Positions 1 through 14,100 of a stretch of 64,000 nucleotides of DNA are shown piece by piece. The notes under the pieces were generated by a model. The model saw nothing but the letters and a program-made list of their open reading frames with translations. It ran no database searches and had not been told where the DNA came from. Position 1 is the first letter of the stretch, and every line of letters begins with the position of its first letter. A program made the position numbers and the translations under genes. This DNA comes from Scatophagus argus (Eukaryota > Chordata > Actinopteri > Scatophagidae), in assembly GCF_020382885.2 (NCBI RefSeq), contig NC_058512.1, positions 11,248,802 to 11,312,801 on the forward strand, in the 5' to 3' direction.

Positions 1-3000
1 ACAGTATTTCTGGAGACAATTTTCCTTTGACAAATAACGTAACCCCTAACTTTAAGTGTTTCTGTGCCCCTGTACAAGCGATTCATATGGATTGTGAAAT
101 TTAATGTCCTCTTACTTCTGTTTCTTTCCTTCATATAACAATCTAATTGACTGTGCTACATAACCATACCAAAAGAGTGATGTAACCAACTAAATGGCTA
201 TGCTGACTGGAAGAATTATTTCATATGGCTTTTCCTTGGATGACACATTGCAAATGCAGTGTGAGAAATAGCTAGCAACATGGTGGATGAGATGCCTGTT
301 CCAAAAAGAACCAAATTTAATGCAACATAGTGTTTAAATGGTGAAACTGAACAGAACGGAAATTCATAAGGTAGTTTAAGTCTTGCTCTAGTCTACAGTG
401 CATTGAGAAAAAAAGTTCACAGTTTCAATTGTAGATTGTGAATGCAATAAATACCTATATTGCTACAGATTTTGTTGGGATAATCACACATGCCTATTTC
501 AAGGCCAAGTGCAGATCAGAAATATTTGATAACAAAAGAGTTTCTGCACACAAGAATGATGCTTCACTCAATCTATCAGCTGAGTGACCACTTAAACATC
601 TGCCTGAATAAACTATAATGGGAGAATCAGTCCAATGTATGGGTGTTTAATTTGCTTTTTGCAAGACCTGAGGACATTTAAATATGCTGTCTGTTACGAA
701 AAAAATACGATTATCCAACTTGGTTTAAGTAACAGTTACAGGAGAATTAGTAGACTGCTTATTCTTACCAGCCAGTGAAGGAGAAATAATATTAATGGTA
801 TGTTACTGACTATAACCCACAGATTCTGTCACTGGTATACAATGAGCTCTACGTTACGCTAGCCAGCTAACAACTATCAACATTTATGAATTAAAACACT
901 TTATGGCTTTCTTATTTAGCAATACTGTATGCTTCTCATGTAATGTAATTATAGCTTACATCAAAACGTCGCTTTTACTCATGAGAGAAGGAATGGACTA
1001 GTGTTGCAGGTAGCCTTAAACCTTAAAATGTAGATAAAAAACGCTAGTTAGTTAGCGGCTAGTGTATAGTTCTCCTATAGTTAGCCTGCGCTGTTAAACT
1101 ACCATAACGCAAGCTTACGTATTATTTTAGAATCACCTGAGTCCAAGTAAACCTAATTACTCAACAAAAGCCAACGGTAGCTAACCTGTGAAGGTGTGCT
1201 CTGTGCTCTGTGTACCACAGGGTGACCACACTCATGCTGCCACTGCACTGCGTCACATCCCGGACAGGTAGCAAGAAATACTATAATGGGCGGGCCTTGC
1301 ACAATAAAGTGACACAAGAAGAACTTATATCCATATATGTAAAAGGAGTTAATAAATTAATTTCATGGAAATTAAATCATGTTAGGTTTTAATATACATG
1401 CACACAATCATGAAAAAATACAGCACAGGATATAGATCTGTAGACAGTAGTGATAAAGAACATTTTACACCTGCAGTTAAAATAAAAAAAAGGACATAAA
1501 GGAGGAGTTGGAGTAGATGATGCTGGGATCTATCAATGATAAAAACACAGACAATACTGGTTCGGATCTCCTTTGCCAAACTGTGGTGTGCAAAATATAG
1601 AAGTGATGAAGCAAGTGTTCATTTTGTTACCTAAGGAAGAAACTGTAAACTGTGAAACTGGCTCAATGACTTGATAAAAACTAAGTGTGTAGACAGAAAT
1701 TATCAAACAAATCCACAGTAAATCAGTTAAACCCTGTTTTTAGAAGGTTTGGTGAAGAATTAGGACACAGACTGCACACTGAGAATAAACTTTTCCTAAC
1801 TAAGACACTTAACTGCTCACTTAAGCTATGAATCAGTCAGTTTACGGTATTTTCTTTGCTCTCTAAGAAATCCCATTCTGTTTTTTGTTTGTTTGTTTTA
1901 TGTAGAAACATCTGAATTTCTTCACAGCTTATCTATCTTGGTCTTGAATAGGATCTCAATATGAGTGGACTCATCTCGGAATTGACTAAGATGTGATTAG
2001 GTTTGTTATGTGATACATTAAGTGTTGGAAAATGGACGGTGTGCCAAAGGGATATTTTTATTTTTTTTGTTTTGAAACTGCCTGCTGTGTCAGTCACTCT
2101 AATATCTTTGGTCAGGGTGTTGCATACTTTATAAGCAAAAGAGATAAAGGCACTTCCAGATTTCTCCTGAGTGCTTTTGGGAATATTTATCTTGCTGTGA
2201 CGGATTGGGCTGTTGCACAAGCCTGACTCAACAACTCAACACTTAGTAAAAATTAAATCTAAAATAAAGAAGGCAGTGGCGCAATGGCTTCAGGAGTGAA
2301 TTATGTGTAATCTTTATTTTGAGTTGTACCAGGGAAGTCGTGGTACATCAGTCACCCTATGGTGTAGCATGAAAGTGTATTATTTATTGGCAGCATGTCA
2401 CGCTCTACATTTCTGAGTAGATTAAACTGTTTCCCATGGATGGTGATTCATGATTCGACTCTGCTGAGATTTACAAGTGCATCACTGCTATTTATGTAAA
2501 GACTCTGCTCTCCAGCAATCCTGACCATCCAAAGTCCACGGTGTTATACCACCCTCAAGTGGTGACTGATTGTTATTGCTACCAATCGACATTTTCCTGT
2601 CTCTTCCTTGTTATTACAGTATTGCCTTTATTTTTTAAAAAAATGATTAATGTTAATCTGGAATTGTTGCAGGAGTTTTATAGCACTTTTGCCTGAAAAA
2701 TATTTTTGAGTTTTTACAATAGTGCCACAGAAAGAGATGGTAATTTCTTGTTTCAAGGTTATTCATTATGATTGAATATTTACAACTGTGTTGTCAATAT
2801 GTATTATAAAGTGGTGATTTTATTTAGCATCCTATGCTTTCAACATGCTCTTCTTAATAACAGTAGTTTATCATTGTTTTATTTTCTTATTTTATTAACA
2901 CCTTTTTGATATTTATGTGGTTAGATTTTGCCCGTTGCACTTACACTTCATTATTATTACTATTATATATGTATAATAGGTATGTTTGGGTAATATCCCT

Positions 3001-4827
3001 GAAACGCCCTGTTGTTATGCCTTGTCTTTCCAGCTGTGTCACATGCCATCTGGCCTAACTCCACGATGGACTCTGCATCCACTGGACTTTGCCCTTGATG
3101 ATGACTTGCACTTCCCTCAAAAATAAATAAATAAATAAAAACTCTGGGACTCTGGGCAGTCCTGCTGAGTCCAGTCTAACGTCCACACCTATCTCTGATA
3201 TAAGATGAGAGGCTGGGAGGGCTTTCTTTCTTTCTCTCACCTTAATATGATGTTTCCCTATTTGTTGTTCCCAGCCCAGGATCTATCAGCTTGACATAGC
3301 ACATCCAATAATATATTAAATTGGTTTTCTATTATAAGTTGGTTAATAATGTGATTTAAATACAGAAGATGAAAGTACCCAGTATTGGTTCAAATCACAG
3401 CTTGTCATTTTTGGTGGTAATGTTTCAGTTTCTCTGCTGAGTTTTAATTTACTACCCTCATTATTAGAAAAACTGCTGGTGGCACTACTATAACTGTCAC
3501 TGCTACTTTTAGTACAGGCACACAGCTCAATACACTTACACATTTGAAACTCTAGGTGTCACCAAAGTTATTACATATTCATTTGCCACGCAGGACTTTT
3601 AGCAGACAGAGGAGCGCATACTGAAATATCTGCAAATTGCTGTCAGATCCAAAATGTAAGTAAAATTACAACTACAAAAACTACAAGAAAAAAAAGAAGA
3701 AATTTTGCATCTCCTCTTTTGTTCTTCTTAATCTTGTTCTTTTTATATCATTTTCTGTGCTATAGAGATTATTTTGTGTCACTGACTCGTTAGAGCTGTT
3801 TGTGTCTAATTAAACACTGGGTGTGCAGTTTCTGTCTCTGAGGTTCGTTTAACAGTTTAAAAGTCCTGTAAGTTTAGTCATGTTCACTGACTTCCTCACT
3901 CACTCTCTCACTCTGTCACTGAAGATATGGCTGCACACGATAACATGAAACACGCAATTACAGATTTCTCTGGCATTGAACTTTGCTGGAAACATTTGGG
4001 ATAATGTAAGCGCACAACACAACCAAATACACAACAAAGGTCTAGTTGTTTTTAGACTATTCAATGGAGTTCTGTTACATATATCAACCGCAGTATAAAC
4101 AGTGGTATAACCTATAAAAGAAATGTACTGCTGGCTCCAATAAGCAATGCTCAGCAGGGTAGTAATAACATAATGCTGTACAAGGGTACCAAATGTTGAG
4201 AAACAGTGAAACAAAAAAGTTAGTTGAGTTTCAACATTTCAGCCACTGGTACAACAGGAAGGTGTGTTTTTCATTCTGATAATTAATTACTGTGATTCTT
4301 GGTAAAATAGACTGTGTGACATGATGCTAAATACTGTTGGCCTCAACCCAGTCCTCTGGGTTGTAATACTGCTGCATTTCAAGTTCTTACCCAGTCGCAC
4401 TGACAAATCTTTTTGACATGAATAAAAAGAAATTTTGAATATCAGATTTAAGGAAAACATATGGGGGGGATTAGGTCAAATGATAAAGCATTCAGTTAGC
4501 ATGGAAGAGATTTGTGATTTTACAGGAGGTTTTTGTACAAGACAGTTTCTTGGCTGGGCACAGGGACTTCCTAGTTTAGTCATCAAGTGGCAACAAGTGG
4601 AGAATTTTCAGAATTTAAAATGCAGGTTTTCCTTTACTCAACACTCATTCATCAAATTCAGTGTCCCATGTCACTATTTTGGAAGTGACTGGATTCATGT
4701 AACTGTGGATCTAATGAGAATGCAGTAATCAAAGCTTTCATAATGAAGAATTGGTCGTGATTTCAATCTAATGTTGGCTGAAAAAACAATAGTTGCATCC
4801 AGGAGGAGCATCCTTTTGTAGATAAAA
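1..4827. other. Intergenic, no gene recognised
   Basis: AT-rich sequence with frequent stops in all frames. The open frames present are under about 105 codons, and none shows a recognisable domain or flanking splice signals. No structured repeat stands out. Distal regulatory elements for the neurofilament genes could lie here, but the sequence alone does not show them. Confidence 0.5.
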
Positions 4828-5121
4828 GAAATAGTCCAGCACATAACCCTCCATAAAACCACAAATTGTCATTTTCTCACTTTGGTTTGGAAAAGTTTAA
4901 ACAGTGAGATGTAACTACTGAATTATTAACAATCTGGAAGTGTTAGCATGCAGATGTTTTGTAACGCTGAACGGCGGCAGTATCTTTATGCTAAGCTAAG
5001 CTAAACAAAAACTTCTTTGTTCCTGCTTCATATTAAGCATGCAGACAATAACCTTTTCATCCAACTCTCAGCAAGAAAGCAAAAAAAGTTCCATATTCCA
5101 AATTGTCAAACTATTCCTTTA
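4828..5121 (+). repeat. Dispersed teleost repeat (non-coding)
   Basis: Resembles, from memory, a high-copy non-coding repeat of fish genomes. It has the CCATAAAACCACAAATTGTC segment near the start, the TTTATGCTAAGCTAAGCTAA segment in the middle (about 4985-5005), and the CTCTCAGCAAGAAAGC ... CAAACTATTCCTTTAA end. This copy appears shortened relative to the family. The class is not determined here. The boundaries are approximate, because no target-site duplication was identified. Confidence 0.6.
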
Positions 5122-8100
5122 AAGACTAAAATACATGCATAATGTATTCTTGGGATGACTCCTGCACATTCGAATTGATCATAAAAATTAGATTGCCACC
5201 ACTGATTTCAGAAAATGGCACAAAATCCTTCTGTCCTTTATAAATTTCTTGCTGTCACTGACAGCTCCTCCATTAGGAACCATTGATCATTAGAGCTGGG
5301 CATGCCAGACCCACTCTGTGAGAATCAAAGTGCTTGGGAGGTGAAAAGCACTTGGCAGACACCCAGAAATGATCTCAGAGTCACCCCTGTGGAAGCCAAG
5401 ATGCCCCAATACTGCAGACCAGCTTCCTGTCAAGGAGAAGAATAATGCAAACTTTTTCTCTTTCCGTCTAAAATGCTGATGAGGAGACTAGCGCACGCTG
5501 CAATTCTCCATTGCATATAATACAGTCTCCTTTTTCGTTGTCAAAGCCCTTTCAGTAAGCAGCTGATGCTAATGCAACCTGCATGTTTACCAGCTTTTAA
5601 ACACTGTTATTTGATTGCTTCTTGTGCCTTGAACTTGCAACTCTTGCAACAGCATCTAAGTCTTTGTTGTCTGTTTGTGGGGGAAGAAAAACTGTTACAG
5701 TGAAAGGTGATAATAAACTGTTATAAATTGCTACCAAATCTAGCCCCAGATTCCTCGGTATTTTCACTCTGCTGCCTTGCCTCCCTCACCCTGCCGGGAA
5801 ATTTGTCGACCTCTGAGGCTTGGATTACCTGGCAGGGCCTCAGAGAGCAGCTCAAGAGCACTTGAGGACAAGACTCACGCTGCTCCCGATCAATACTCAT
5901 TGACTCTGCCATTTATTATTATTATTTTTTTTTTTTACAAGAGTTACATTACAGCGAATGTGTCTGCTTTGCAGTGGTTCTGCAAACTGCAACGGAAAGA
6001 TACCTTGTTCCATAGATTAGGAGGTAAAGCTGAGACGTAGAGGTTTGATCCTCTTCAGATGGCTGCCCGAAGTATGACAAAGCAAGTGCTTTTCTTTATT
6101 GCCGCTATACTCTTCAGTGTATGTCATTGCTGCGGCATAATGCGACATGACAAGACATGATGGGATATGACATAATGTGATGGGAAGGGTGAAGGCATGA
6201 CGGAATGTGATGGGACAGAATGGGGCATGATGGATATGACAGGATAGGACGAGGTGTGTCATGATCTATCATGGAAATCACATGACCTAGTAAGCTACAA
6301 AAGCGAGAGGCCTCTAACTCCAGAGCTCGTGCATCGGTGGTTTACACATCATCACCCGTGACGTGAAACAGTTCAATTTTATGTAACATGAAGAATGATG
6401 TTGCATTTGAAGAAATAATAATAAAACTGCCAGCCACTAGTTTGAATAAGTTACAGTTTGTTTAAGTATCTCTGTTTAAACCTGAATAGATTTTTTTAAA
6501 TTTAGCCTCAAAAAAAGGCAATAAACAATCACTTTAGAAATATTGGGAGTTGTGTTTTAAGTAAATGTAAGTCCAGTATGCAATTTTAGTTTTGTTTTGG
6601 TCTCCTCAACTCCTGAGGGTCCACTGTTTGCACCATCCATTTTCTAACGTTGGCTGTCTGGCGCTGAGCAGCTATTGTGCCGTTAGTTTATCGGAGCATT
6701 TTCGTTGACAGAGGCTGTCTGCTGCATCGTGAAATCCGGAAGTGGTGAAAGCGGATGAAAAGAGCGAGGCTTGAGTGACAACTTCCACACTGTGCATAGT
6801 CATGTGACAACATCGTTACTGTAAATTAATGTATTATTTAAGTAAAACTATTGTAGATGAAGTTAAAGTTTTGGTCATGGTAAGGGTTGGGTTCTGATTC
6901 AAACTGAGGGTCTAACAACATTCTTTTCCCTCTCTCTGATTTGAAATAGATATTACTATATATACAAATATATAAGAAAATACAACATACCTTTTTAATG
7001 CTTCTGCAGTTGCAGTACTTTTTTTACTTTCTTATATGTTTTTCATAACTGTGTTCATGTTTAAGCAACAAAACACAGAGGCAAATTCCTAGTATCTGAA
7101 AGCCTACTGGGTAATAAACCAGATAGTTACATGTGAAAAGCAAAAAGTATTTCCACATGACGTACGTCTTGTATGAGACTTAGATTCAGACTTTATCTTT
7201 TCTGAAGGAATGTCTCTTCCGTTTTTATCATTAATCCTAGAAATATCTCCATTCATCACATATGAGGGCTTCATCCTTCTTAGAAGATGCTGTCGAAGCC
7301 TTTTGTCTCCCCACCTTTTCAATTACTCCCAAAGACCCAGCACTGGCTTACATAACTCTGTTTCAACACATTAACATTTTTTCTTGGATAACAGCACTAG
7401 ATGATATAAAGTACTTTATTACTGTTTTGTTAAAGTTATTAAGGTCATCAAAGTCTCACAACAGATCCCACCGCAAGAAACCACTCTGAACTCTCAACAA
7501 ATTAAGTGCATTTAGATGATCTGTGTGAGTCTGTTTGGGGGTCATTAAGTTTGCTAATGGTGGAGGGGAGGAAGGAAGGGGAGGTGGAAGTGATAAAAAG
7601 TAAGATTCCTTTTTATTTTTTGTCTGCTGCTGTGTTTCTTTGGAAGATTTTTGAGATGCTTGTCCTTTTTCATCTTGTGTTTTATGGACATGTAAAACTA
7701 AGAAGAGGGACAGCCAGAATGAGTCCTACATTCCTCAAATGAAGTCTTTTAAAATGACAGCATGTTTGTTGGTTGACCATTTCCTATAAACTGAAGATAT
7801 GCATTCTTTCTCTGTTTATAAGGCAGTGCATCTAGTGAGTGATGCAAAAAAACTCACTGCACTGTCCTTTTGTCCCTCACTGCAGAAAGGCGGATAGACC
7901 GAGAGAGAGATGCAAGGGTGTTCAGATCAGGAGAGGGAGGGGCAGAGTTTTTGGAAACAGTTGAAGTGAGCTGCACTGCAGCAACTGGGCGTTGGCTCAG
8001 CCCGTGGATGGAGGCAGAGAATAGCAGAGAAAAGAGCGAAACACAATGAGCAGTGTGGGGGAAGTCTGTTAAATGTGTTCAGAGGAGAGTTAGACACAAG

Positions 8101-10865
8101 TAAACACAAAATGTCAGGCTGCAAAACAATATGTGGGTATCTTTTAAAAGAAAAATATCCTCAAAAGTAATCTGCTAAATACTACACTTTTTAACCTCTT
8201 TATCTGAGAGCTGAAGTTAGGTACTCAGATTTTCCATGCAAAACACATTTGCTTATAAAATATGATGTATTATTGTAGATAAATCTGTACAACATTAATA
8301 ATAATATACATTATAATGTACCACTGTGACAGCAGGGGCTATTTAGCATGTTTACTTTTTAAACTTTAAGTACATTTAACTGATGATATATACAGTATGT
8401 AATTTTACAATATTCCAGTGTCCCATTTGTACTTTTAACTGTGTATTTTTGCAATGTAGCATTTGTACTTACTTACTTACTTGTACTTGTACTTGCTAGT
8501 ATTCCCTCCCTTTTTGATTAGGTTTGCTACCATGGGTTACTGTATACTGGCGGTTTATATAATTGTTGTAGTTAAGGTGCACATTCACTGAGACATCTTC
8601 AAACTCAAAACTTAACTAGACTGGTCAAGATCTCAGACTTTTCAAAGACACAAAATATGTATGGGTTTGGGGAAATATTATGTAGAAAACATATAGAATA
8701 TATTAAGTTTGAGTAACTGTGTTACATAAAAACACAAAAAGATTTTTTTTTGTTCATGCCAAGGGAATTTATCATATAACTAAAGTTTGCAGCCTTGTAT
8801 CTTAATTAAAACAGATAACTTTTGGACAATACTATATGTTAATTTAATCCAGGGTAAACTACAAAACAAGGTTGTAAACGGCACCATGAGAAACAGTTTT
8901 GGAGGTTGCGGGGTAAAACGTCTTAGTAATGGAGGCCAAGTTGAGTCAGTGGCTCAACTTACCCCCAAAAGTTTTACATTCCACAGATGTTCAGAATCAG
9001 AAGATTATCACTGTATAGGTGCAAATACCATAAAATTAGTAGCATGTGGTGTGTTCATTCACCATAAAAACTCTCAGCCTAAAATACATAATAAATAAGG
9101 AATGAAATGGCATAGTAGACCAATGACCAAGGACGTGGACTAAGGACCAAGATGGTGAAGCGGTAAAAAGAAAGACAAATAGAGGCTCAGCTTCACTGGA
9201 TGATCTGAAGAGAGCCACGAGATAAGCAATTCCATTTGAAATGCAGAGAACTTTTTGAGTTAGCAGGTAAGAATGGTATTTCTATTACTGAAAACTGGAC
9301 AGAACAAAAGATTATTACCCCTAGTTGGCTCAATGTATCCTGTCCCCATTCTCCTTTATCCTTTCCATGCGGCAGCTTGTGCATAGGACTAGCTATTTTT
9401 GATGAGTCATTGTAAAACCATAATAATTAGATTTTACTTGCATGGGTACACAACAACCTCAGGTCTATTTATTGGAAACTAATCCTTTATTTTGCAGTAA
9501 AATGGTGAAATGCAAATTATCATTTTGAGGAAATATCACAGGGAAATAACATGGTGTTATAATTTGGGGTTCGAAAATCTTAATTTTTGAGCACGTGTCA
9601 ACCCTGTTTACTGGATTTTTTCACTCCCTTGATTAAACTGCTGCTACTGTCTGCTACTTTCCTTTTTGTTTTTGCTTTGTGGTTCACATGTCATGTCTCT
9701 GCATACTCACCATAGTGTGAAGTAAATTTAGTTTGGTTTCATTGGTTAGTCCTTTGTGAAGGTCGCAACTGTGCTTTTGATAATAATAATAGATGTTTTA
9801 TCTCCTTATGCTCACCTGTGCCCCAGTAAAGATCATTACAGCCTAAAATTCTTATTCTACACTGTGCATGTGTGAGTATACTGACAAGTTCAAATGAGGA
9901 CAGGAAATTTCAATCCTGCTGTCATATTGTAAAATATAAAGCCATAATGTGCAAGCAGGTCCTTATCACCCAACCCACCTTAAGAAGCAATATAATGTTT
10001 AATGCTCTAAGCAGATTTTTTTAACCCCCTCACTATATTTTCCTGTCTGTCTTGCTCGTTTTTTTTTTGCTGCCGTTTCTGTCTAATTTTGACCCTCTCT
10101 CTCTCTTTCAGTCCTTCTTCTTTCGTCTCACTCTTTCTTTATTCATTTCTCCTCTATTCCTTCGTCCTCCCTCTTTCTCTCTCTCTCTATTCCAGGAAAA
10201 TGTGCTGTGTCTGCAGGGAGGTTATTTGGTGCAGGAGACAGGGAGTAATTGATAATGTTGCTGGTTTTACTATTAGGAGAGCTGTGTTTGCTTTTAAATG
10301 AAATGAGACAGAGACGGAAACGGAGAGAACTGCAAGTTTGTGAGGGCTGAAAAGCGTGTGAAAAAACAGGTAGTGTCATAGGAAGACACGAAGAGAGAAA
10401 AACAGATATTGAAGAAAGTCTACAACTAAGGCAATAGCTAAAAAATATACTTTCACTATGGAAAATCCTCAACTCTGTCACTTTGTGCATTGCATTAGGT
10501 TTTATGGTTCTTTGTGTATGAAGTTGCTACTTAACATTCATGTCTTTGTAATCCAAAGGAGCGCTAAATTAGAGTTGAAACTTTTGCTTGTTGCATGAAC
10601 ATTATTAACTCTTAATTAAGGCTGTGAAATGCTGACAGTAACACACACTGTGTTGCTTTCTCTTCCTACAGAGTAATACAGGACTGAAATAGTGAATACA
10701 TCACACAGCAGAGATGAGAATTTTCTGACTGTGGGACTAATAATCTTCTCATATCTTCTCTTAAACACCGGAAATCTGATTCATGACATTTGATGCAACA
10801 GTAAAAAAGAAAGGCAAGTAAACTGTTTCAGTGAAAGAGGCAAAGTTCTATCTGTCAGACAAACT
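5122..10865. other. Intergenic, no gene recognised
   Basis: No coding exon could be supported. The stretch contains a degenerate ATGG/ATGA-rich minisatellite (listed separately), a small interrupted hairpin at 7824-7864, and simple T/A runs. Confidence 0.45.
6133..6250. repeat. Degenerate minisatellite, ATGAYGGGATAT-like units
   Basis: About ten irregular copies of a short unit such as ATGACA, ATGATGGGAT or ATGTGATGGGA follow each other. They are imperfect and of variable length. No coding content is likely: the antisense frame is open only because of the repeat. Confidence 0.5.
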
Positions 10866-11199
10866 CCATCCACCCATCCATTTTGCTTATCCATCAGGGT
10901 CCCAGCTGACTGCGGGCGAGAGGCGGGGTTCACCCTGGACTGGTCGCCAGTCAATCACAGGGCTAATACACAAGGACAGACAACCACTCACACACACACT
11001 CACACCTAGTAGCAATGTAGAGTAGCCTGCTAACCTAATGTGGATGTTTTTGGGATTGTGGGAGGAGGCCAGAGTAACCGGACAAAACCACATAGGCACA
11101 GGGAGAACATGCAAACTCTGCACAGAGGGGCCCAGACTGGGATTTGAACCCTCTTACTGCAAGGCAACAGTGCTGACCACTGCACCACCGTGCCACCCA
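10866..11199 (-). mobile_element. tRNA-like SINE, near full length
   Basis: Read on the minus strand, it begins with a GGTGGTGCAGTGGTCAGCAC-type head resembling a tRNA A box. A B box follows, GGTTCAAATCC (minus strand of 11140-11150), then the GAGTTTGCATGTTCTCCCTG-type body. It ends in the segment equivalent to GACTGGCGACCAGTCCAGGG and an ATGGATGG-type tail. The layout is that of a Pol III-transcribed fish SINE. A second, more decayed copy lies at 15776-16096 in the opposite orientation. Confidence 0.7.
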
Positions 11200-14100
11200 T
11201 CAGACTGTAAACTGAACACAAGCTAAGAGAAAAAGATTCACTTTTGTCTCTGTGTTGTTGATGCAGTTGCTTACAATTCAGGGTTTCCAGCACTGGAGAC
11301 CGACTGCGTCAGACCTGCTTCACCACTGAAATATTGATGAGATCTCCTAGGCTAAACCCAGACTCAGTGTGGCCTACAGGCAGCTACAATAACATACTGA
11401 CTGAGAACATAAACTGTGCTGTATTTACTGCTTTGTTGATACAAAAGCACATACGGTGATACACAAGTGTGTATTTCCTGGCAAATTTGTACAGTCACAC
11501 AGGCAACATTATCTTGACTTTCATTCTTTCCCTGAAGACTCAAGTGTAGTCAGTGATGACTCATGCAAATGTTTAGGTGTGTATGTTCATATTTCTAAAT
11601 CCTTTCATTATGATATTTTTATACATTTTGTATGCAGAGTGAGTTCAACTCAAAAACATTCTAGCTCAAACGTCTCTTAAACTTTGAAGAGTTAATTCTG
11701 AAAAAAATAACAGCATGTAGGGAGACCAAAATAACAAAGCTGCATAAAGAAGAAAGAGTTTTGCTGAGAAACTTTGTGCTCGTTATGCGCTGGGGAACAT
11801 TTGCCACACCCAAAATGCTTAAAACCCCACCACACACTCCTCACCCCCTCATCCCCCTCCCCCGCTTCAGAGGAGATGAGATATGCTGAAGATATGCTGA
11901 TGAAGCTATAAGGTCTCTCATGGCTGAAAACGGAGCGTTTTGGCATTTCTGAGGCATCAGAGTGAGTCAGACATCTCGACGGGGCTGTGATATTTCATCT
12001 TTGTCAGTCTTTGGTGTTTTAACTTTGCTTGTTTCTCTCATCCTTGTAGAGTATGTTCTCAAAATTGTGTGATTGTCTCTGCCAGGCTTGTCCAGATCTT
12101 TTGAGTCTCTGATACTGAATCCCACTTTGTTAGTTTGGAGGACCAACACTGAGCCCCGTTTTTTAATTGAATTAGTAGAACTGCCAACCATTTAAACTGT
12201 TTGCAAGCAATCTGCTGTGTTACTACTTCCAGTTTTTTTGGACTGCAGACACAACTGCCATCCAGTTAATTTCAAGCCACTTACTGCACTACTGTAAGCT
12301 TAAAATGATAGGTCAATAAATGGATGATGGAAAGCAAATAAAAAGATGGATCAGACATGTATCAAACAACTTGTAGGTGTGCCACGCAATAAAATATTCC
12401 TTTTCTGTGAAGCACTTTCTTGGGTAGCTTTTGCAAGCTCCTTTGATTGACATATTTTTTATTCTAGGAAAATATATTTAGATAGGTCCACTCCTCTCAG
12501 AGACAGATTAGAATACTGTCATAGTGTTTCCTAAATGTGCTCTACACACAAAAGTTTTGCAAGCGTGCAGCAATTTTCTGCAGCCTGTGCCAGCCTCATG
12601 AAATATGCAATGTTGAGCTCAGTCACTGCCATTCACTAGCTAGAGTTGCGTGACTTTCAGTTTCGTGACCCAAACCAAAGAGACGGCTTACTCAGCCATG
12701 ATACTACAGTCACTCTGTTCAGCCTGACTGCCTCACATCAAAGCTTACAACATGAAAAACCGAGTTTAGTGGATTGTAGAAAAAAAAAAGAAACAGTGTC
12801 ACCCTTTGCATTTCTTCAGATTACATGAATATGCCATGCAACAGTGTTTGAGTGCAGATATGTCTGCCTGCTAATTAATATATTGAACATTGTGAAGCAT
12901 TTGGTTAGGCTTTCAGTACAAAGCATGCAGCAAGCTAAGAGATAATACTTGAATATTCATACTACATTTTGCCTCTTGATCTGCAAAAAAATCAAAGCCA
13001 CAAGGCCACAAGCCACTCACAAGTGCAGAATCCAGTCTCTATCTATGTCTTATTTAGTGAAAACAAGTGACAACAATCTGCTTTTGAGTCAAGATCTTTG
13101 CAGACAAACTTTTCTCCATTATTTTCCTTAAATCAAGTGATACTAACCAGCTCTGTCTGCAATTTTTCAGTTGCAGTTATAATTCAGGGGCTTGGCTTAT
13201 AAAAGACTACAGTGTTTCTATTCATATTTAGACTTTGATATCCCTGAAGGGGACTCTGGCTGACAACAAAGCACAGAGCAGTATAAATTATCATAAAAAC
13301 TATAGCGTACTTAAGCCATTTATATGTACAAATCATGCCATAGACTCTCTCAGTGGAAATAGAAATGGTTGTACGATCGGGTAAAGGAGGGGGACTGCAG
13401 GAGTTCATTTTGAACAAAAAATGGGAAGCACTAACTTCAAGGTTTTTCATGTAGGTGCAAAGCTGATGCAAGGCTCTGACAACCATGAGTCATCTCCATT
13501 AGGGAAGCACCCTCCCTCCATCTTCCGTCCATTCACCATCCCTCCTTTCTCTTAATGCATCTCATGATAGTTTGTTTTGAATGAGAGGTGAGTTCGCTGA
13601 GCAGTTAGTTTGCATTAACAACAATGTCTTTTTTTCATGCATAATGTACAGTTACATATGGAAGAGCAGACCTCAGGAAGGTTTAATTTTTGTTGTCAAG
13701 TGTTGTATGTTTATACATTTTTACAGTTTTTATAACTGAGTTGATGATAAAAGGGCACAAAAAAATGGAAACACACACACCTTTGTACATTAGTGAGGAT
13801 GATCATTGTCAGAGCATATTTCCTATCACCAACTTTAACCATTGACCATAAGACTAAAAGCAGGTCTTAACCCCCAGACAGCCAATTGAAGAGCTAAAAG
13901 GACTAGTTCAAACCTGTATTGTGGTATTGTGATAAATTGTAATCAGTTTTTCACACAGACAGTCAATGGTAGTGTCTATAATGGGAATTCCTGCACATTA
14001 AAGCTTCAACTAATTTTCTTTTGTGATTCCAGAAATATTAAAGTAACATATCACATGATGTGATTAAGTTAAATTTGAGTAAATAAAAAAAAAGTTGTAA

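Noticed and set aside
7824..7864. Hairpin with two stems (CAGTGC/GCACTG and AGTGAGT/ACTCACT)
   Set aside because: Only 13 paired bases with an asymmetric bulge; too short for a microRNA precursor.
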